From Parabacteroides distasonis (lineage in GTDB: Bacteria; Bacteroidota; Bacteroidia; Bacteroidales; Tannerellaceae), in NCBI GenBank assembly GCA_021531385.1, contig JAFBIR010000011.1:1-64000 (forward strand): a DNA stretch of 64,000 bases. Direction: 5' to 3'. The notes under the pieces were generated by a model, which was not told the origin of the DNA, ran no database searches, and saw nothing but the letters and a program-made list of their open reading frames with translations. Numbering within the stretch: position 1 is the first letter of the stretch; the number at the start of each line of letters is the position of its first letter. This document shows positions 18,333-28,100 of this stretch, piece after piece. A program made the position numbers and the translations under genes.

Positions 18333-18914
18333 TCAGAATCCTTTCAGCTCCTGATAGAGCCGCTGTACGGGCAACCCCATCACATTATAGAAACTGCCAT
18401 GGATGGATTGCACTCCTACGTAACCAATCCACTCCTGGATACCGTAACCACCTGCTTTGTCATACGGACGATAACGCTCCAGATAGTAGTTGATCTCCTC
18501 ATCCGTGAGGGCAGCGAAGCAAACCTCCGAGACCACAGAAAAAGCCACTTGCCGCTCTTTGGTAGTAATGACCACACCCGTAATCACTTGGTGCACATGG
18601 TCGGAAAGCGCCCGCAACATGGCAAATGCCGCCTCACGATCCTTCGGCTTACCCAATACCCCATTGAAGGTCCAGACGATCGTATCCGCCGTAATCAGCA
18701 ATTCATCCGCTGCCATCGTAGGGCGATAAGCCTCAGCCTTCGCTTTTGCGATATGCAGCGGAATTTCCGTTGAACGCAAGGTCGCCGGATAGGACTCGTC
18801 AATACCGCTAATTATACGCACTTCAAAGGGTACATCCAACCCCGCCAGCAACTCCTTACGTCGTGGTGAGTTGCTGGCCAGAATGATCTTGTATTTATGC
18901 AAATTCGTCAACAT
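18333..18914 (-). CDS. maf: Maf-like nucleotide pyrophosphatase
   Basis: House-cleaning nucleoside triphosphate pyrophosphatase of 193 residues (dTTP/UTP or modified nucleotides). Landmarks are ILASNSPRRKELL at the N-terminus, ADTIVWTFNGVLGKPKD in the middle with the catalytic Asp, and the C-terminal YDKAGGYGIQEW followed by GSFYNVMGLP. The ATG at 18914 is chosen over the in-frame TTG and GTG just upstream because it overlaps the kdsC stop by one base (TGATG), a common coupling in this operon. It is the last gene of the leftward operon and ends 24 nt from the converging ApbE frame, with no obvious terminator between. Confidence 0.92.
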   Translation of the reverse strand: MLTNLHKYKIILASNSPRRKELLAGLDVPFEVRIISGIDESYPATLRSTEIPLHIAKAKAEAYRPTMAADELLITADTIVWTFNGVLGKPKDREAAFAMLRALSDHVHQVITGVVITTKERQVAFSVVSEVCFAALTDEEINYYLERYRPYDKAGGYGIQEWIGYVGVQSIHGSFYNVMGLPVQRLYQELKGF

Positions 18915-19435
18915 CACCAACCAAAGGCCTCCTCACCAAACCAATGTCCCTGCGCACGCATCGTTTGCTCAATCACATCACGTGCCACACCTTCACCTCC
19001 TCGCCGAGAGGAGATATACTTGGCAATCTCCTTAATCTCGGGTGCAGCATCCGCCGGTGCTACCGGCAAGCCTACCTGCTTCATCACCTCGTAATCGGGA
19101 ATGTCATCGCCCGCATAAAGTACCTGCTCCGGCAGCAACCCCGTCTTCTGCATAAAGTCAGCAAAGTCATGCTTCTTCACCGCACTCCGCATGTAGATAT
19201 GCTGTACTCCCAAACGGGAGTAACGGATCTTGACGGACTCGGTATAACCACCGGTAATGATCGCCACCTCATATCCCTTCTTCACAGCCAACTGCATGGC
19301 ATAACCATCCTTTATATTCACGGTACGCATCGGATCGCCATTGGGATGCAGTGAGATCACATCGCACGAAAGCACGCCATCCACATCGAACACAAACGCA
19401 CGGATCTTTTTCAAATCGTAATTGATACTACTCAT
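18914..19435 (-). CDS. kdsC: KdsC-type 3-deoxy-D-manno-octulosonate 8-phosphate phosphatase
   Basis: HAD-family phosphatase of 173 residues that removes phosphate from Kdo-8-P on the way to lipopolysaccharide core. Motif I is FVFDVDGVL with the nucleophile Asp17 and Asp19, motif II is IITGG, and motif III/IV is [12 protein letters not shown]. The short cap-less form of about 170 residues and the sequence [19 protein letters not shown] are typical of KdsC tetramers. It overlaps the upstream DUF2520 gene by 4 nt and the downstream maf gene by 1 nt. The ATG at 19435 places the core directly after a short lead ([11 protein letters not shown]). Confidence 0.93.
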   Translation of the reverse strand: MSSINYDLKKIRAFVFDVDGVLSCDVISLHPNGDPMRTVNIKDGYAMQLAVKKGYEVAIITGGYTESVKIRYSRLGVQHIYMRSAVKKHDFADFMQKTGLLPEQVLYAGDDIPDYEVMKQVGLPVAPADAAPEIKEIAKYISSRRGGEGVARDVIEQTMRAQGHWFGEEAFGW

Positions 19436-20199
19436 GATTTACTATGTTGGTGAATACTTTGGCTCATCAAAGCATAGATCTCCCACTTGGTCGAATCCGC
19501 TTCGAGCTGCGCCAACTGTTTCTGAATCACATTCTCATCATAACGCACGGCCGGACCGGTCTGTGCTGCTAAGGGAGACATATCATGTACCTTCGCCGCC
19601 GTCTCGTCGATCAGAGGCAATAACAACCGTGCATCGATCCCCTCTTTCGCTAACAGCTCACCGCCCAATACATACAGATGATTGACGAAATTGCAGGTGA
19701 AGACCGCCGCCAAATGTAAGCTCTTCCGCTTCTCTGACGAGAGTCGCTGCACGGAGGTCGAGAGCCTTTCCGCCAACTGGCAAAGCCGCTCCTCCGTCTC
19801 CGCATCACTGCCTTCTATGAAAAAGGGTACCTTCGAGACATCCACCGCTCTTGTCTTGCTGAAGGTCTGCAAAGGATAGCAAACCCCATAGTGCTTTGCA
19901 TGACCAGCAAAGAGTGCCATCGGCATACTGCCAGCCGTATGCACCCACGTGCCTTCGTTGGACTTCAATTGAGCCACTACCTCCGGCAATGCGGTATCTT
20001 TCAAGGCAAAGAAATAATAATCTGCATCCGGTCGCACCGCAGACACCTCACTCGTCCAAGCACAATCCAACTGCTCAGCCAAAGCCACTGCATGAGCCTC
20101 CGTGTGGCTATAAACCTGCAAAATGGTTATACCCACAGCTCGCATGGCCAAAGCAATACGAGTTGCCAAGTTGCCTGCACCTATCCAAACGACTGTCAT
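19432..20199 (-). CDS. Rossmann-fold protein with DUF2520 C-terminal domain
   Basis: NAD(P)-binding oxidoreductase-like protein of 255 residues. I start it at the ATG at 20199 because the Rossmann strand ([19 protein letters not shown]) begins there and the ATG overlaps the upstream stop as ATGA; the longer frame to 20262 adds 21 residues without pattern. The N-terminal dinucleotide domain (GxGNLA) is followed by a helical DUF2520 domain from about residue 120 ([27 protein letters not shown]). The architecture resembles F420-dependent or pyrroline-5-carboxylate reductases, but the substrate is unknown. It is regularly encoded beside kdsC and maf in Bacteroidota. Confidence 0.88.
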   Translation of the reverse strand: MTVVWIGAGNLATRIALAMRAVGITILQVYSHTEAHAVALAEQLDCAWTSEVSAVRPDADYYFFALKDTALPEVVAQLKSNEGTWVHTAGSMPMALFAGHAKHYGVCYPLQTFSKTRAVDVSKVPFFIEGSDAETEERLCQLAERLSTSVQRLSSEKRKSLHLAAVFTCNFVNHLYVLGGELLAKEGIDARLLLPLIDETAAKVHDMSPLAAQTGPAVRYDENVIQKQLAQLEADSTKWEIYALMSQSIHQHSKS

Positions 20200-20765
20200 T
20201 CTTGCGCTCCTTCCTGCGATGCAGCTGGCATCGTGTATTGGCCAATGTGCACCTTCTCCCAAGCTAAGTTCGCCTCGTCAAACGGCTTGCGGGTGACCGC
20301 CTTATGGCCAAAGCCAATAATTGAGAGCACCTCCATCTGATAGGGAATGTTAAACAGTTGACGCACATAGGTAGCCGAATCACCATCATCCTCCCGGTCA
20401 CGACCTCTCACCTGGCACCAGCAGCTGCCCAAACCCAAATCCTCGGCTTGTAATTGCATATAGATAGAGGCGATCGAGCAATCCTCAATCCAGGCGTCGC
20501 TCTCCATCACGTTGCCCATCACAATGATCGCCAAGGCACAATCCGCCAGAAAGGCCGCACCTGCCGGCTTACACTCCGCCAGCTTCGCTAACATATCCTT
20601 TTCCTCCACGACCACAAATTGCCAAGGTCGTTTATTTTTCGAGGTCGGTGCCATCAATCCAGCACGCAAGATCGCCTCCACCTGTTCGGGCGACAACAAC
20701 TCTTTCGTAAACTGCCGGGTACTCCGCCGGCTTGCTATCAATGTCTTAAAATCTTTCATTATCAT
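20196..20765 (-). CDS. Nitroreductase family flavoprotein (second copy)
   Basis: FMN-dependent nitroreductase-like enzyme of about 189 residues. RRSTRQF near residue 14, APTSKNKRPWQFVV at about 40 and the late LSIIGFGHK are the flavin-pocket landmarks. LGLGSCWCQVRGRDRED is a longer loop than in the copy at 14517-15032, and the two share only family-level similarity, so they are not a recent duplication. The ATG at 20765 overlaps the transporter stop by one base (TGATG); another ATG lies two codons later. Substrate unknown. Confidence 0.9.
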   Translation of the reverse strand: MIMKDFKTLIASRRSTRQFTKELLSPEQVEAILRAGLMAPTSKNKRPWQFVVVEEKDMLAKLAECKPAGAAFLADCALAIIVMGNVMESDAWIEDCSIASIYMQLQAEDLGLGSCWCQVRGRDREDDGDSATYVRQLFNIPYQMEVLSIIGFGHKAVTRKPFDEANLAWEKVHIGQYTMPAASQEGAQE

Positions 20766-22198
20766 CAAACATTATTTCTTTCAATCTCTTCCAACGAACG
20801 CCCCGTCGTCTCAGGCACCCAACGCCACATGATCAACAAATAGGGCAAACACATCCCTGCGAACAACAGGAAAGTACCTTCCGGTGTCAGATGCTTCAAC
20901 ATCCAAGGCGTAAGCTGCCCAATCAGATAGGTACCAATCCACAAAGCAAAGCCAGCGATTGACATCGCCAAGCCACGCACCCGCAACGGGAACATTTCCG
21001 ACAACAGCACGAAGACCACCGCACAGATGGAGATGGCACAGCAAAAAATGTAGAACAGGAACCCTATCAGCAAGAATAAGCTTGAAACGCCCTGCGCCTG
21101 CCCATAATGGAAATAGTAAGCAATGGCCAACAAACCGATGATCATTCCCGATACACCCCAATAGACCAACTGCTTTCGTCCTACCCTGTCAATAATAAAC
21201 AGTGCGATGACCGTTGTCAACAAATTGACCATGCCTACTAACACCTGATAGAACAACGAGTCACCCCCTGACAAACCACTCTGCTCAAAGATGCTGGGAC
21301 CATAATATAGCACAGCGTTCACGCCCATGAACTGTCCCAAGATAGCGATCGCACTGCCCACAGCCACCAGCTTCAAGACCGCTGGACGCATCAGGTAGTT
21401 CCACTTGCCCTCCTCCATACGACGAGTCTCCTCCAACAGCTGAAGAATCGTCGCACGCTGGCTGTCCGCCTCCTCCGGATGGGCATAGATGCAACGCAGC
21501 ACCCGATCGGCATCTCCTGTACGCTCTCTCAGAAGCAGCCAGCGAGGACTCTCCGGAATCAAGAAGAGCACCCCAAAGAAAAGTATCGCCGGCAACGCAC
21601 AGAAACCCAGCATCGCTCGCCAACTTTCCACATAGAAAAGCTGCTCAAACAGGGTTGGCGTACCCGCAGCCGGCATCGTCGCCATACCTCGCTCAGCCAC
21701 CCCAAGCAACAAGTGATTCACGCCATAAGCAGCCACGATACCAAAGGTGATACCCAACTGGTAGAGTGAGACCAAACTGCCTCGGTAGCGATCGACCGCA
21801 ATCTCCGAGATATAGAGCGGAGAGACAATGGAGATCACGCCAATGCCTACACCCACTAAAATACGGGAAAGCACCAATGTCGTGAAATCGCTGCTCAACG
21901 CACAGCCAACCGCCGAGAGGCAAAAAATGACAGCCGCAAACAACATCGTCCGCTTACGACCAAATCGATCGCCTAACTCTCCAGCTACCGCCACACCACC
22001 AATCGAACCGACCAGCGCACAACCTACATACCAGCCTAACTGCATCTCATCCAGTCCGAAACGCAAGGCCACCTGCTGGTTAGTGCCCGATACGACCGCC
22101 GTGTCATACCCAAAGAGGAAACCGCCCAATCCCGCTACCAACGAGAGGAAGAGCAGATAGGCGAAATGCACATCCTGATTCTTCTGCTGCATATACAA
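20765..22198 (-). CDS. MFS sugar transporter (sugar porter family, XylE-like)
   Basis: Inner-membrane proton-linked sugar transporter of about 477 residues with 12 predicted helices. Sugar-porter signatures are all present: GYDTAVVSGT in helix 1, GDRFGRKR after helix 2, PESPRWLL before the central loop, FIIDRVGRK after helix 8 and the C-terminal PETTGRSLEEIE. It moves a monosaccharide such as xylose, glucose or mannose; the sugar cannot be told by eye. It lies 6 nt after the DUF4434 gene, which is predicted to have a glycosidase-like barrel, so the two may form a degrade-and-import pair. Start choice is between the ATG at 22198 and an ATG two codons later. Confidence 0.93.
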   Translation of the reverse strand: MYMQQKNQDVHFAYLLFLSLVAGLGGFLFGYDTAVVSGTNQQVALRFGLDEMQLGWYVGCALVGSIGGVAVAGELGDRFGRKRTMLFAAVIFCLSAVGCALSSDFTTLVLSRILVGVGIGVISIVSPLYISEIAVDRYRGSLVSLYQLGITFGIVAAYGVNHLLLGVAERGMATMPAAGTPTLFEQLFYVESWRAMLGFCALPAILFFGVLFLIPESPRWLLLRERTGDADRVLRCIYAHPEEADSQRATILQLLEETRRMEEGKWNYLMRPAVLKLVAVGSAIAILGQFMGVNAVLYYGPSIFEQSGLSGGDSLFYQVLVGMVNLLTTVIALFIIDRVGRKQLVYWGVSGMIIGLLAIAYYFHYGQAQGVSSLFLLIGFLFYIFCCAISICAVVFVLLSEMFPLRVRGLAMSIAGFALWIGTYLIGQLTPWMLKHLTPEGTFLLFAGMCLPYLLIMWRWVPETTGRSLEEIERNNV

Positions 22199-22204
22199 TC
22201 ACTA

Positions 22205-23296
22205 TCAAAGGTTGAAATACTCCTTGTACCGGTTATAAAGATGTCCCGCCGAGGTAAACATCGACTGCGGACTCATAAAATGCGAGAACTCAAAAGTGAT
22301 TGCCTTATCATAGTGCTGACGAGCCGCTGCCTCCAATTTCAAACGCAACTTATCAAACTTGATCGGCATGAAACGAATCGGCATATCCCGGTCAAACGAC
22401 TCCGCATTGGTCCAGCACTGGATGCCGTATTTATCCGCCATCTTTTTATTCACGCTAAAGAAGGCATCCAGCTCATCATAGTCGATATGGCCATCCTGGA
22501 AAGCGCACGCATCCACATACTCATGGATGCCCTCAAAGATTTCCGACCATTCCCGCTCATGCGCCTCGACCGACACCGCCTGCTCCTTCGTCAAGCTGCC
22601 CGAGGCCGCATCCACCGCCTTCTTGCCGTCGATCCAGGGCGAGATCAGCGTAGGCAGACCTCCCGACACCTCCTTGCACTGCTTGCCTAAGCTGGCGAAA
22701 GCGTTGATCGCTCCCTTAGTCGCCCGGCTGATCTCCTGTGAGAGATACCATCCGCCAAAGCTCTTGTGATGGCCATATTTCTTCCAAACCTCCTCGATCA
22801 CAAATAGATTGGAGTCAATCTCCCAGCTCATATCGCCCGTGTCCCAATATTTACCAGAGTCATACAAGCCAAAATAGAACTTCATATCGTACTTATCCGC
22901 CAAACGCAGATACATATCAATCAGATCCACTGATGGCATATAGCAACCGAAGGTCTTCATCAGATACTCCGAGGGATAGGTAATAAACTTCCGATAGCCC
23001 GAACGGATCACGATGACGGTGTCAATACCAATCGCCTTCATGTGGGCGAAGTCACGATCCCACTCCTGCTCACCCCAATTCTGGTGCACAATGTCGTGCG
23101 AGATCTCATCGAGGAATGTACCCGTAATCTTCAATCCCTGTGCCTTGGGCACGATCAAGGGGTTGGTATTTGTAGAGACGTAGCGCGCTACGTCTCTACC
23201 GTCATTCGGCGCAGCACTGACCGAAAGTGATCCGGCAGCCAACGCTGCGCTGCTAACTGACAATTGCTTGATAAAATTTCTTCTGCTGTTCGTCAT
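22205..23296 (-). CDS. DUF4434 family protein, Tat-type signal, TIM-barrel hydrolase-like
   Basis: Exported protein of 363 residues. MTNSRRNFIKQLSVSSAALA is a twin-arginine signal, so it is probably exported folded. The body (ITGTFLDEI, HMKAIGIDTVIVIRSGY, KFYFGLYDS, GGWYLSQEI, TLISPWIDG, CAFQDGH) reads as a beta/alpha barrel of the glycoside-hydrolase-like DUF4434 family; SQEI supplies a Glu after a strand, a plausible acid. Activity is not established. The start at ATG 23296 is supported by the promoter 31 nt upstream. A 28-bp perfect palindrome is inserted in frame just after the signal peptide (23172-23199), encoding about GRDVARYVST, which looks foreign to the protein. Confidence 0.8.
   Translation of the reverse strand: MTNSRRNFIKQLSVSSAALAAGSLSVSAAPNDGRDVARYVSTNTNPLIVPKAQGLKITGTFLDEISHDIVHQNWGEQEWDRDFAHMKAIGIDTVIVIRSGYRKFITYPSEYLMKTFGCYMPSVDLIDMYLRLADKYDMKFYFGLYDSGKYWDTGDMSWEIDSNLFVIEEVWKKYGHHKSFGGWYLSQEISRATKGAINAFASLGKQCKEVSGGLPTLISPWIDGKKAVDAASGSLTKEQAVSVEAHEREWSEIFEGIHEYVDACAFQDGHIDYDELDAFFSVNKKMADKYGIQCWTNAESFDRDMPIRFMPIKFDKLRLKLEAAARQHYDKAITFEFSHFMSPQSMFTSAGHLYNRYKEYFNL
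23172..23199. repeat. 28-bp perfect palindrome inside the DUF4434 coding sequence
   Basis: The half-site GTAGAGACGTAGCG is followed immediately by its exact reverse complement. It adds roughly nine in-frame codons in the linker between the Tat signal and the mature barrel, where extra residues are least harmful. A perfect inverted repeat of this length points to a mobile or REP-like palindromic element, not to selection on the protein. Confidence 0.85.
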
Positions 23297-23326
23297 GGTT
23301 TCCAATTTTTATAATTACAACGGCAG

Positions 23327-23334
23327 CAAAGATA
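23327..23334 (-). promoter_or_regulatory. -7 promoter element of the DUF4434-MFS-maf operon
   Basis: TATCTTTG on the minus strand fits TAnnTTTG and lies 31 nt before the ATG at 23296. The palindrome array B begins 34 bp upstream of it, a good position for an operator. Confidence 0.6.
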
Positions 23335-23367
23335 CATATTTTTTAGAGGAGAAAAGTGGACGCCTCC

Positions 23368-23571
23368 ACATTAGAATGCGAGGCACCTCCGCATTGGGCA
23401 GCGGCAATGCCTCGCATTAGGCAGTAAGTCGGTATTACCTTAGAAGGTAAGAGCGCATTACCTTAGGGAGTAAGACATCATTACCTTAGAAAGTAAGGCA
23501 TCATTACCTTAGAAAATAAGGCATCGTTACCTTAGAAAGTAAGGCATCGTTACCTTAGAAAGGGAGATAGA
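23368..23571. repeat. Palindrome array B: about nine units on a 23-bp lattice
   Basis: Units begin with NCATTA or a close variant at 23368, 23391, 23414, 23432, 23455, 23478, 23501, 23524 and 23547. All steps are 23 bp except one of 18. The six right-hand units share TTACCTTAGAAAGTAAGG with the inverted pair CCTTA/TAAGG. The left units carry different palindromes, including AATGCGAGGCA (23375-23385) pairing with TGCCTCGCATT (23408-23418). The array fills the gap between the second susD stop and the DUF4434 promoter. Confidence 0.9.
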
Positions 23572-25143
23572 CTATCGTGTGCCTCCAGCCCACCAAACCG
23601 GTTCGCTATAGACAAAGGAGCCGTCGCCCTGTGCCGCATAGACATTCGGGTTGGTCGTGGTGTCGCCCGAACCATAAGCGCAACGCAAGGGGAAATGTCC
23701 CTTCGGGTATTCCGTGGTCGCAGCGTTCAATGGATTAACCAGCTTAATGAACGACTCACCCAAATAGGTCATACGCCGATAATCCGAGAAAGCCTCCGGA
23801 GATTCACCTTGGCTGCCAAAGAAGGCCAAATACTTCTCAATCATCACCTCCTGCAACGGATTAGCCTGGTAAAGTGGACGGATATGCGCCTCGAAGTGCT
23901 CATCCGCCATGGCCGCAGACAGCGTACACTCGCCATCAACTTTCTTCTTGAAAGTAGAATTTATCGCCGCCTTCACACCCGCTGCTAAGTTCACGTAAGC
24001 AGCAGCCATCGCAGCTTTCAATGTTTCGGAAGCATCCAGTCCTAAACGCGCCTGTGCCTCCGCTTTCAAGAAGAGCAACTCATGATAGCTCAGCAACTGC
24101 GTGGGGCCCGTCTCCGCCCAATCCGTAGCGGCCTCGCTGTAAAGGTTCTGGCTCTTCTCGCCCTCACCATTAGGCAGCGGATAGTAGGTCGGATCGGAAG
24201 GAGTAATCAATTTCATATCGCTATTGATCGCAATCTGGTTTGCGCGCGGATCTTGACGACTGATCAACTTATCCATAAAGCTTTTGCTCAATCCGCAAGC
24301 GTCGCGGCTACGTGCCAAGACATAGGTGGGGTTATAGGTACTTGCCCCGTCGTATTTATCCAGTTTCATCTCCTCATCCGCCGAGGTGAAGGATTTAGAT
24401 ACATAGTCGAGAATCTTGTTGAGGTCTCCCGTGCGATCCGCACTCCGCCCCAAAAGACGCATCGTATAGCGCGCCTTCAAGGCGTAAACCGCTTTTGTCC
24501 ATTTGGCCGCATCCCCTTTATAATAAAGGTCTGCCGCACCCAATGTCGTCGCATTACCTTGCGCCAAATCATTCAATGCCTCATCCAAAAGTTTCATCAC
24601 ATCCTGATAAATAGCCTCCTGCTTATCAAGGTTAGGCGTCATAAACTCGCGGAAGTTGAGCGCCTCACTCCAAGGCACATCCCCGTGCATGTCAGTCAAG
24701 AAAGCCAAATTGTAAGCCATCATCGTACGAGCGATTCCCCGATTGACATGGTTGTTGGCCTCCACACCCTCTGCTGAACAGGCATTGATCACATCCTGGC
24801 AAGCATTGAGGTTGTTGTAGATATAGCCCCAACAGTTGCCCCAGTTGCTGGCATCCTCCATTTGGAACAGTCTGTGATCCGCTTCATAAAGCTGCTCCAC
24901 AGTTCCTCCCTCATGCTCCATGATGACGGAAAGAAAAGCACTGTAATCTCCACCAGTCACACTAAACGCCGTGGACATCTCCACCTCCGTAATCAAGAAA
25001 GAGGTATTCACACTGGTCGGGTGGTTAATGTCTTGGTTGATCTCATCCATTTTGTCCTCCGAGCATCCCGTCGGCAACACCAATGTGCCTAAACCCGCGC
25101 ATACGTAGAGGAATGTCTTATATAATGTAGTCTTCATTGTCAT
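23572..25143 (-). CDS. SusD-like lipoprotein (SusD_2 type)
   Basis: Surface glycan- or peptide-binding lipoprotein of about 523 residues, lid partner of the SusC-like channel upstream. A hydrophobic lead ends in lipobox PTGC, then SEDKMDEIN. The pattern DINHPTSV, NNLNACQDVINAC and YNLAFLTDMHGDVPWSEAL is that of the SusD_2 group, which is more distant from classical SusD than the copy at 7682-9256. FLKAEAQARLG is a helical repeat segment in the middle. The start is ATG 25143 or the ATG two codons later (25137). It lies 19 nt downstream of its SusC partner. No glycosidase sits beside the pair, so its substrate cannot be guessed. Confidence 0.92.
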   Translation of the reverse strand: MTMKTTLYKTFLYVCAGLGTLVLPTGCSEDKMDEINQDINHPTSVNTSFLITEVEMSTAFSVTGGDYSAFLSVIMEHEGGTVEQLYEADHRLFQMEDASNWGNCWGYIYNNLNACQDVINACSAEGVEANNHVNRGIARTMMAYNLAFLTDMHGDVPWSEALNFREFMTPNLDKQEAIYQDVMKLLDEALNDLAQGNATTLGAADLYYKGDAAKWTKAVYALKARYTMRLLGRSADRTGDLNKILDYVSKSFTSADEEMKLDKYDGASTYNPTYVLARSRDACGLSKSFMDKLISRQDPRANQIAINSDMKLITPSDPTYYPLPNGEGEKSQNLYSEAATDWAETGPTQLLSYHELLFLKAEAQARLGLDASETLKAAMAAAYVNLAAGVKAAINSTFKKKVDGECTLSAAMADEHFEAHIRPLYQANPLQEVMIEKYLAFFGSQGESPEAFSDYRRMTYLGESFIKLVNPLNAATTEYPKGHFPLRCAYGSGDTTTNPNVYAAQGDGSFVYSEPVWWAGGTR

Positions 25144-25162
25144 ATTCTCGATTTATCTGTCC

Positions 25163-28100
25163 TTAAAATTTGAAATTCAAGCCTAAACCATAGCTACTGG
25201 TCTGCGGAAGAGAGAAACGCTCCATCGCACCAGACATATTGCCGTTACCCTGCGAAGTTTCCGGGTCAATGTTCTTCACCTTGCTCCACAACAGGATGTT
25301 GCGAGCGAAGAGATTCACATTCACCTCCATCCAATTACTCTTGAACACTGGATAGGCCAACGAGATCTCGCGCAACTTCACGAAGTCATTGTCCGACACG
25401 CGGCTCTCCCAGATGCTGGATCGACTGGTATAGAACTTCTCTATCTTATCAGCTGGGATCTGGATGGTCTGCACGTCACTGTAGATCGGATTGCCGTTAC
25501 TGTCCGTACCGGTCTGTATAACACCAGTAGATTCCGCATAGCCTCGATCGCGGTCGATACCACTCTGCTTGCTCACACCATAGTAATCCAACTCACCATT
25601 CGTACCCGCTAAGATCTGTCCGCCTTTGTGCCAATCAAAAGTCGCAGAAAGACGAGCTTTGTAAACCGTCAGAGAAGTGTTAAAGCCTAATGTGAAATCG
25701 GGGCTGACACGGGCGATGACTCCCTCGCCACCGGCCACCGGCATACCCTCCTCCGTAATCACGATGTTACCCTTGTCATCACGCTTAAAGCAGGGACCCC
25801 AGACAACCGGATACTTCTCACCAGCCATCGCACGCACATTCGGAGATGTGTAGCCTCCCAATTGAATACTGGAAACACCCTCAGCCAACTCATCCACAAA
25901 GTTGTTAATCTTCGAGAAATTGAAGGTCATGTCCCAGTTTATGTTCTTTCGGCGAATCGGATTGATCGTCAACGAGAGTTCATGCGCATCGGTATGCACC
26001 TTACCACCGTTTGTGTAGTAAGAGGAAGCTCCAGTGGATCGAGGCAAGGGGATAGAGAAGATCTGATCCTTCACATTCTGACGAGAATAAGTATAGCTGA
26101 GGCTCACCAAGCCATCCAAGAAAGTCAAGTCCGGACCAAGCTCATAAGAGCGGGTATTCTGCGGCTTCAAGTTGGGATCATAGACCGTCGTACTACGGCG
26201 ATAACCCATCTGTCCATCAATCGGATAAGCGATGCTGACACCGGAGATAAATCCACCACTGAAGCTACCCTTCGTATAATAGTCGGGATAGTATTGCCCG
26301 GCCATACCCACCTCCGCATAGGAAGCACGAATCTTACCAAAAGTCAATATCTCGTTCTTCAGCGGTTCCAATTCCGTGAAGATGAATCCAACAGAGACGG
26401 AGGGATAGAAGAAAGTACGATTGCCACGGGGCATGGTAGATACCTTATCGACACGTCCCGTCGCATTCAAATAGAGCATACGCTTATAGGAGAGCGAAAG
26501 ATTACCAAAGAAACCCATCGTACGTTTCTGTGTGTAAGACTCTGAGTTGTTATACACAGCGGCATTGTTCATGTGGTTCCAGCCCGCAAAGTTGTAATCT
26601 GTTCCAGTATCTGAATAAAGTTTGTTCGTACTGTGGATGAATTCATTTCCCAACAGGGCATTGAAATCCAGATCCTCCGTGATCTGCCAATCGTAATTGG
26701 CGGTCAGCAGTGAATTGAGGGCCACCTTGGTATAGCCTCGGTGATTGATCGAGCCTTGACCATCACGGAAACCATAGGCGTTGAGGTTCGTATAGTTGGT
26801 CTGATAGGCATCTGTTCCCAACGTATATTTCACATTCAATGTATGATTCTCCGTGCCAAAGTTAGTCTTGAAGTTCAAATAGGTATTCCCAAAGAAACGA
26901 ATGTTCTTCTCATAATAAGAACAGTTTTCCGAAATCCAATAAGGATTTCCCCAACGAGCCACGGTACGATAGCTCACCTGCGTATAGGGATCGCCATAAG
27001 CATGATTAGGAATGCCATTCAAATTATACGAGGGAGGAGCCAAGAAAACGCTGGCCACAATACCATCGTTCGCACCCTGTTGCTTGTCGATGCGCGAATA
27101 GGTGAAGTTACCCGTAAATCCTGTCGTAAAATGGGAGTTCAAAGCGGTCTCAGCTGCCAACTTGGCGTTGTAGCGTTCCATGCCTGTGGACGGTACGATA
27201 CCTTTCTGCTTAGCGTTACCCAAAGAGAAAGAGTAATGCCCTTTGTCATTCGCCTGCTGCACGTTCAGCGAGTTATTCCATACATAACCTGTCTGGAAGA
27301 AATCTCCCGTATTGTCATAAGATTGGGGGATCACCCAATTAGCCTCGTCTTCCATACCGGTGCCGTTGGCCTTGCCCAATTGCTGCACATAGTATTTGCC
27401 CGGATGGCCGTTTGCGTTGCCTCCATAAGTCGGGTCATTAGCCAACTCCGAGATCAACGGTCCCCAAGAGGATTGTCCAGTAGGTTGATACTTACCACCT
27501 GAACCTTGGGCATAAGTTGATTGCAACTCCGGCTTGCGTGACATCTTGTCCATACTCAACGAGGTAGAGAAAGAAATCTGTGGCTTACCTTTCTTAGCGT
27601 TCTTGCCGCTCTTTGTCGTAATAATGACCACGCCATTAGAAGCCCGCATACCATAAAGCGCAGAGGCTGCCTGCCCCTTCAAGATATTGATACTCTCGAT
27701 GTCATTCGGATCAATATCGAATGAACGGTTGGCATTATCCGCTCCAGAGGTAGAGTTACCTGTATCATAATCAGACGTAGAAGCGATTGGCATACCATCC
27801 ACTACATAGAGCGGTGTATTGTCACCCGTAAACGAACGTGAGCCACGAATCGTCATCTTAGAAGAGGCACCCGGCATACCACTGGAAGGCGTAAAGTCAA
27901 TACCAGAAACCTTTCCCTGCAAGGCCCCCGTCAGTGAAGTATTAGCACCCTGCGTTAACTGCTCTCCCTTTACATCCTGCACGGCATAACCCAAGGCCTT
28001 TTTCTCCTTCGAGATACCCATCGCCGTTACCACCACCTCATCGAGGTTCTGCGTGTCCGCCATTAGCCGCACCTGCAGAGTAGGTTTGATCGCTACCTCT

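Noticed and set aside
23368-23571. CRISPR array in the gap before DUF4434
   Set aside because: Units are 23 bp with no room for unique spacers, palindromes vary, and there are no cas genes.
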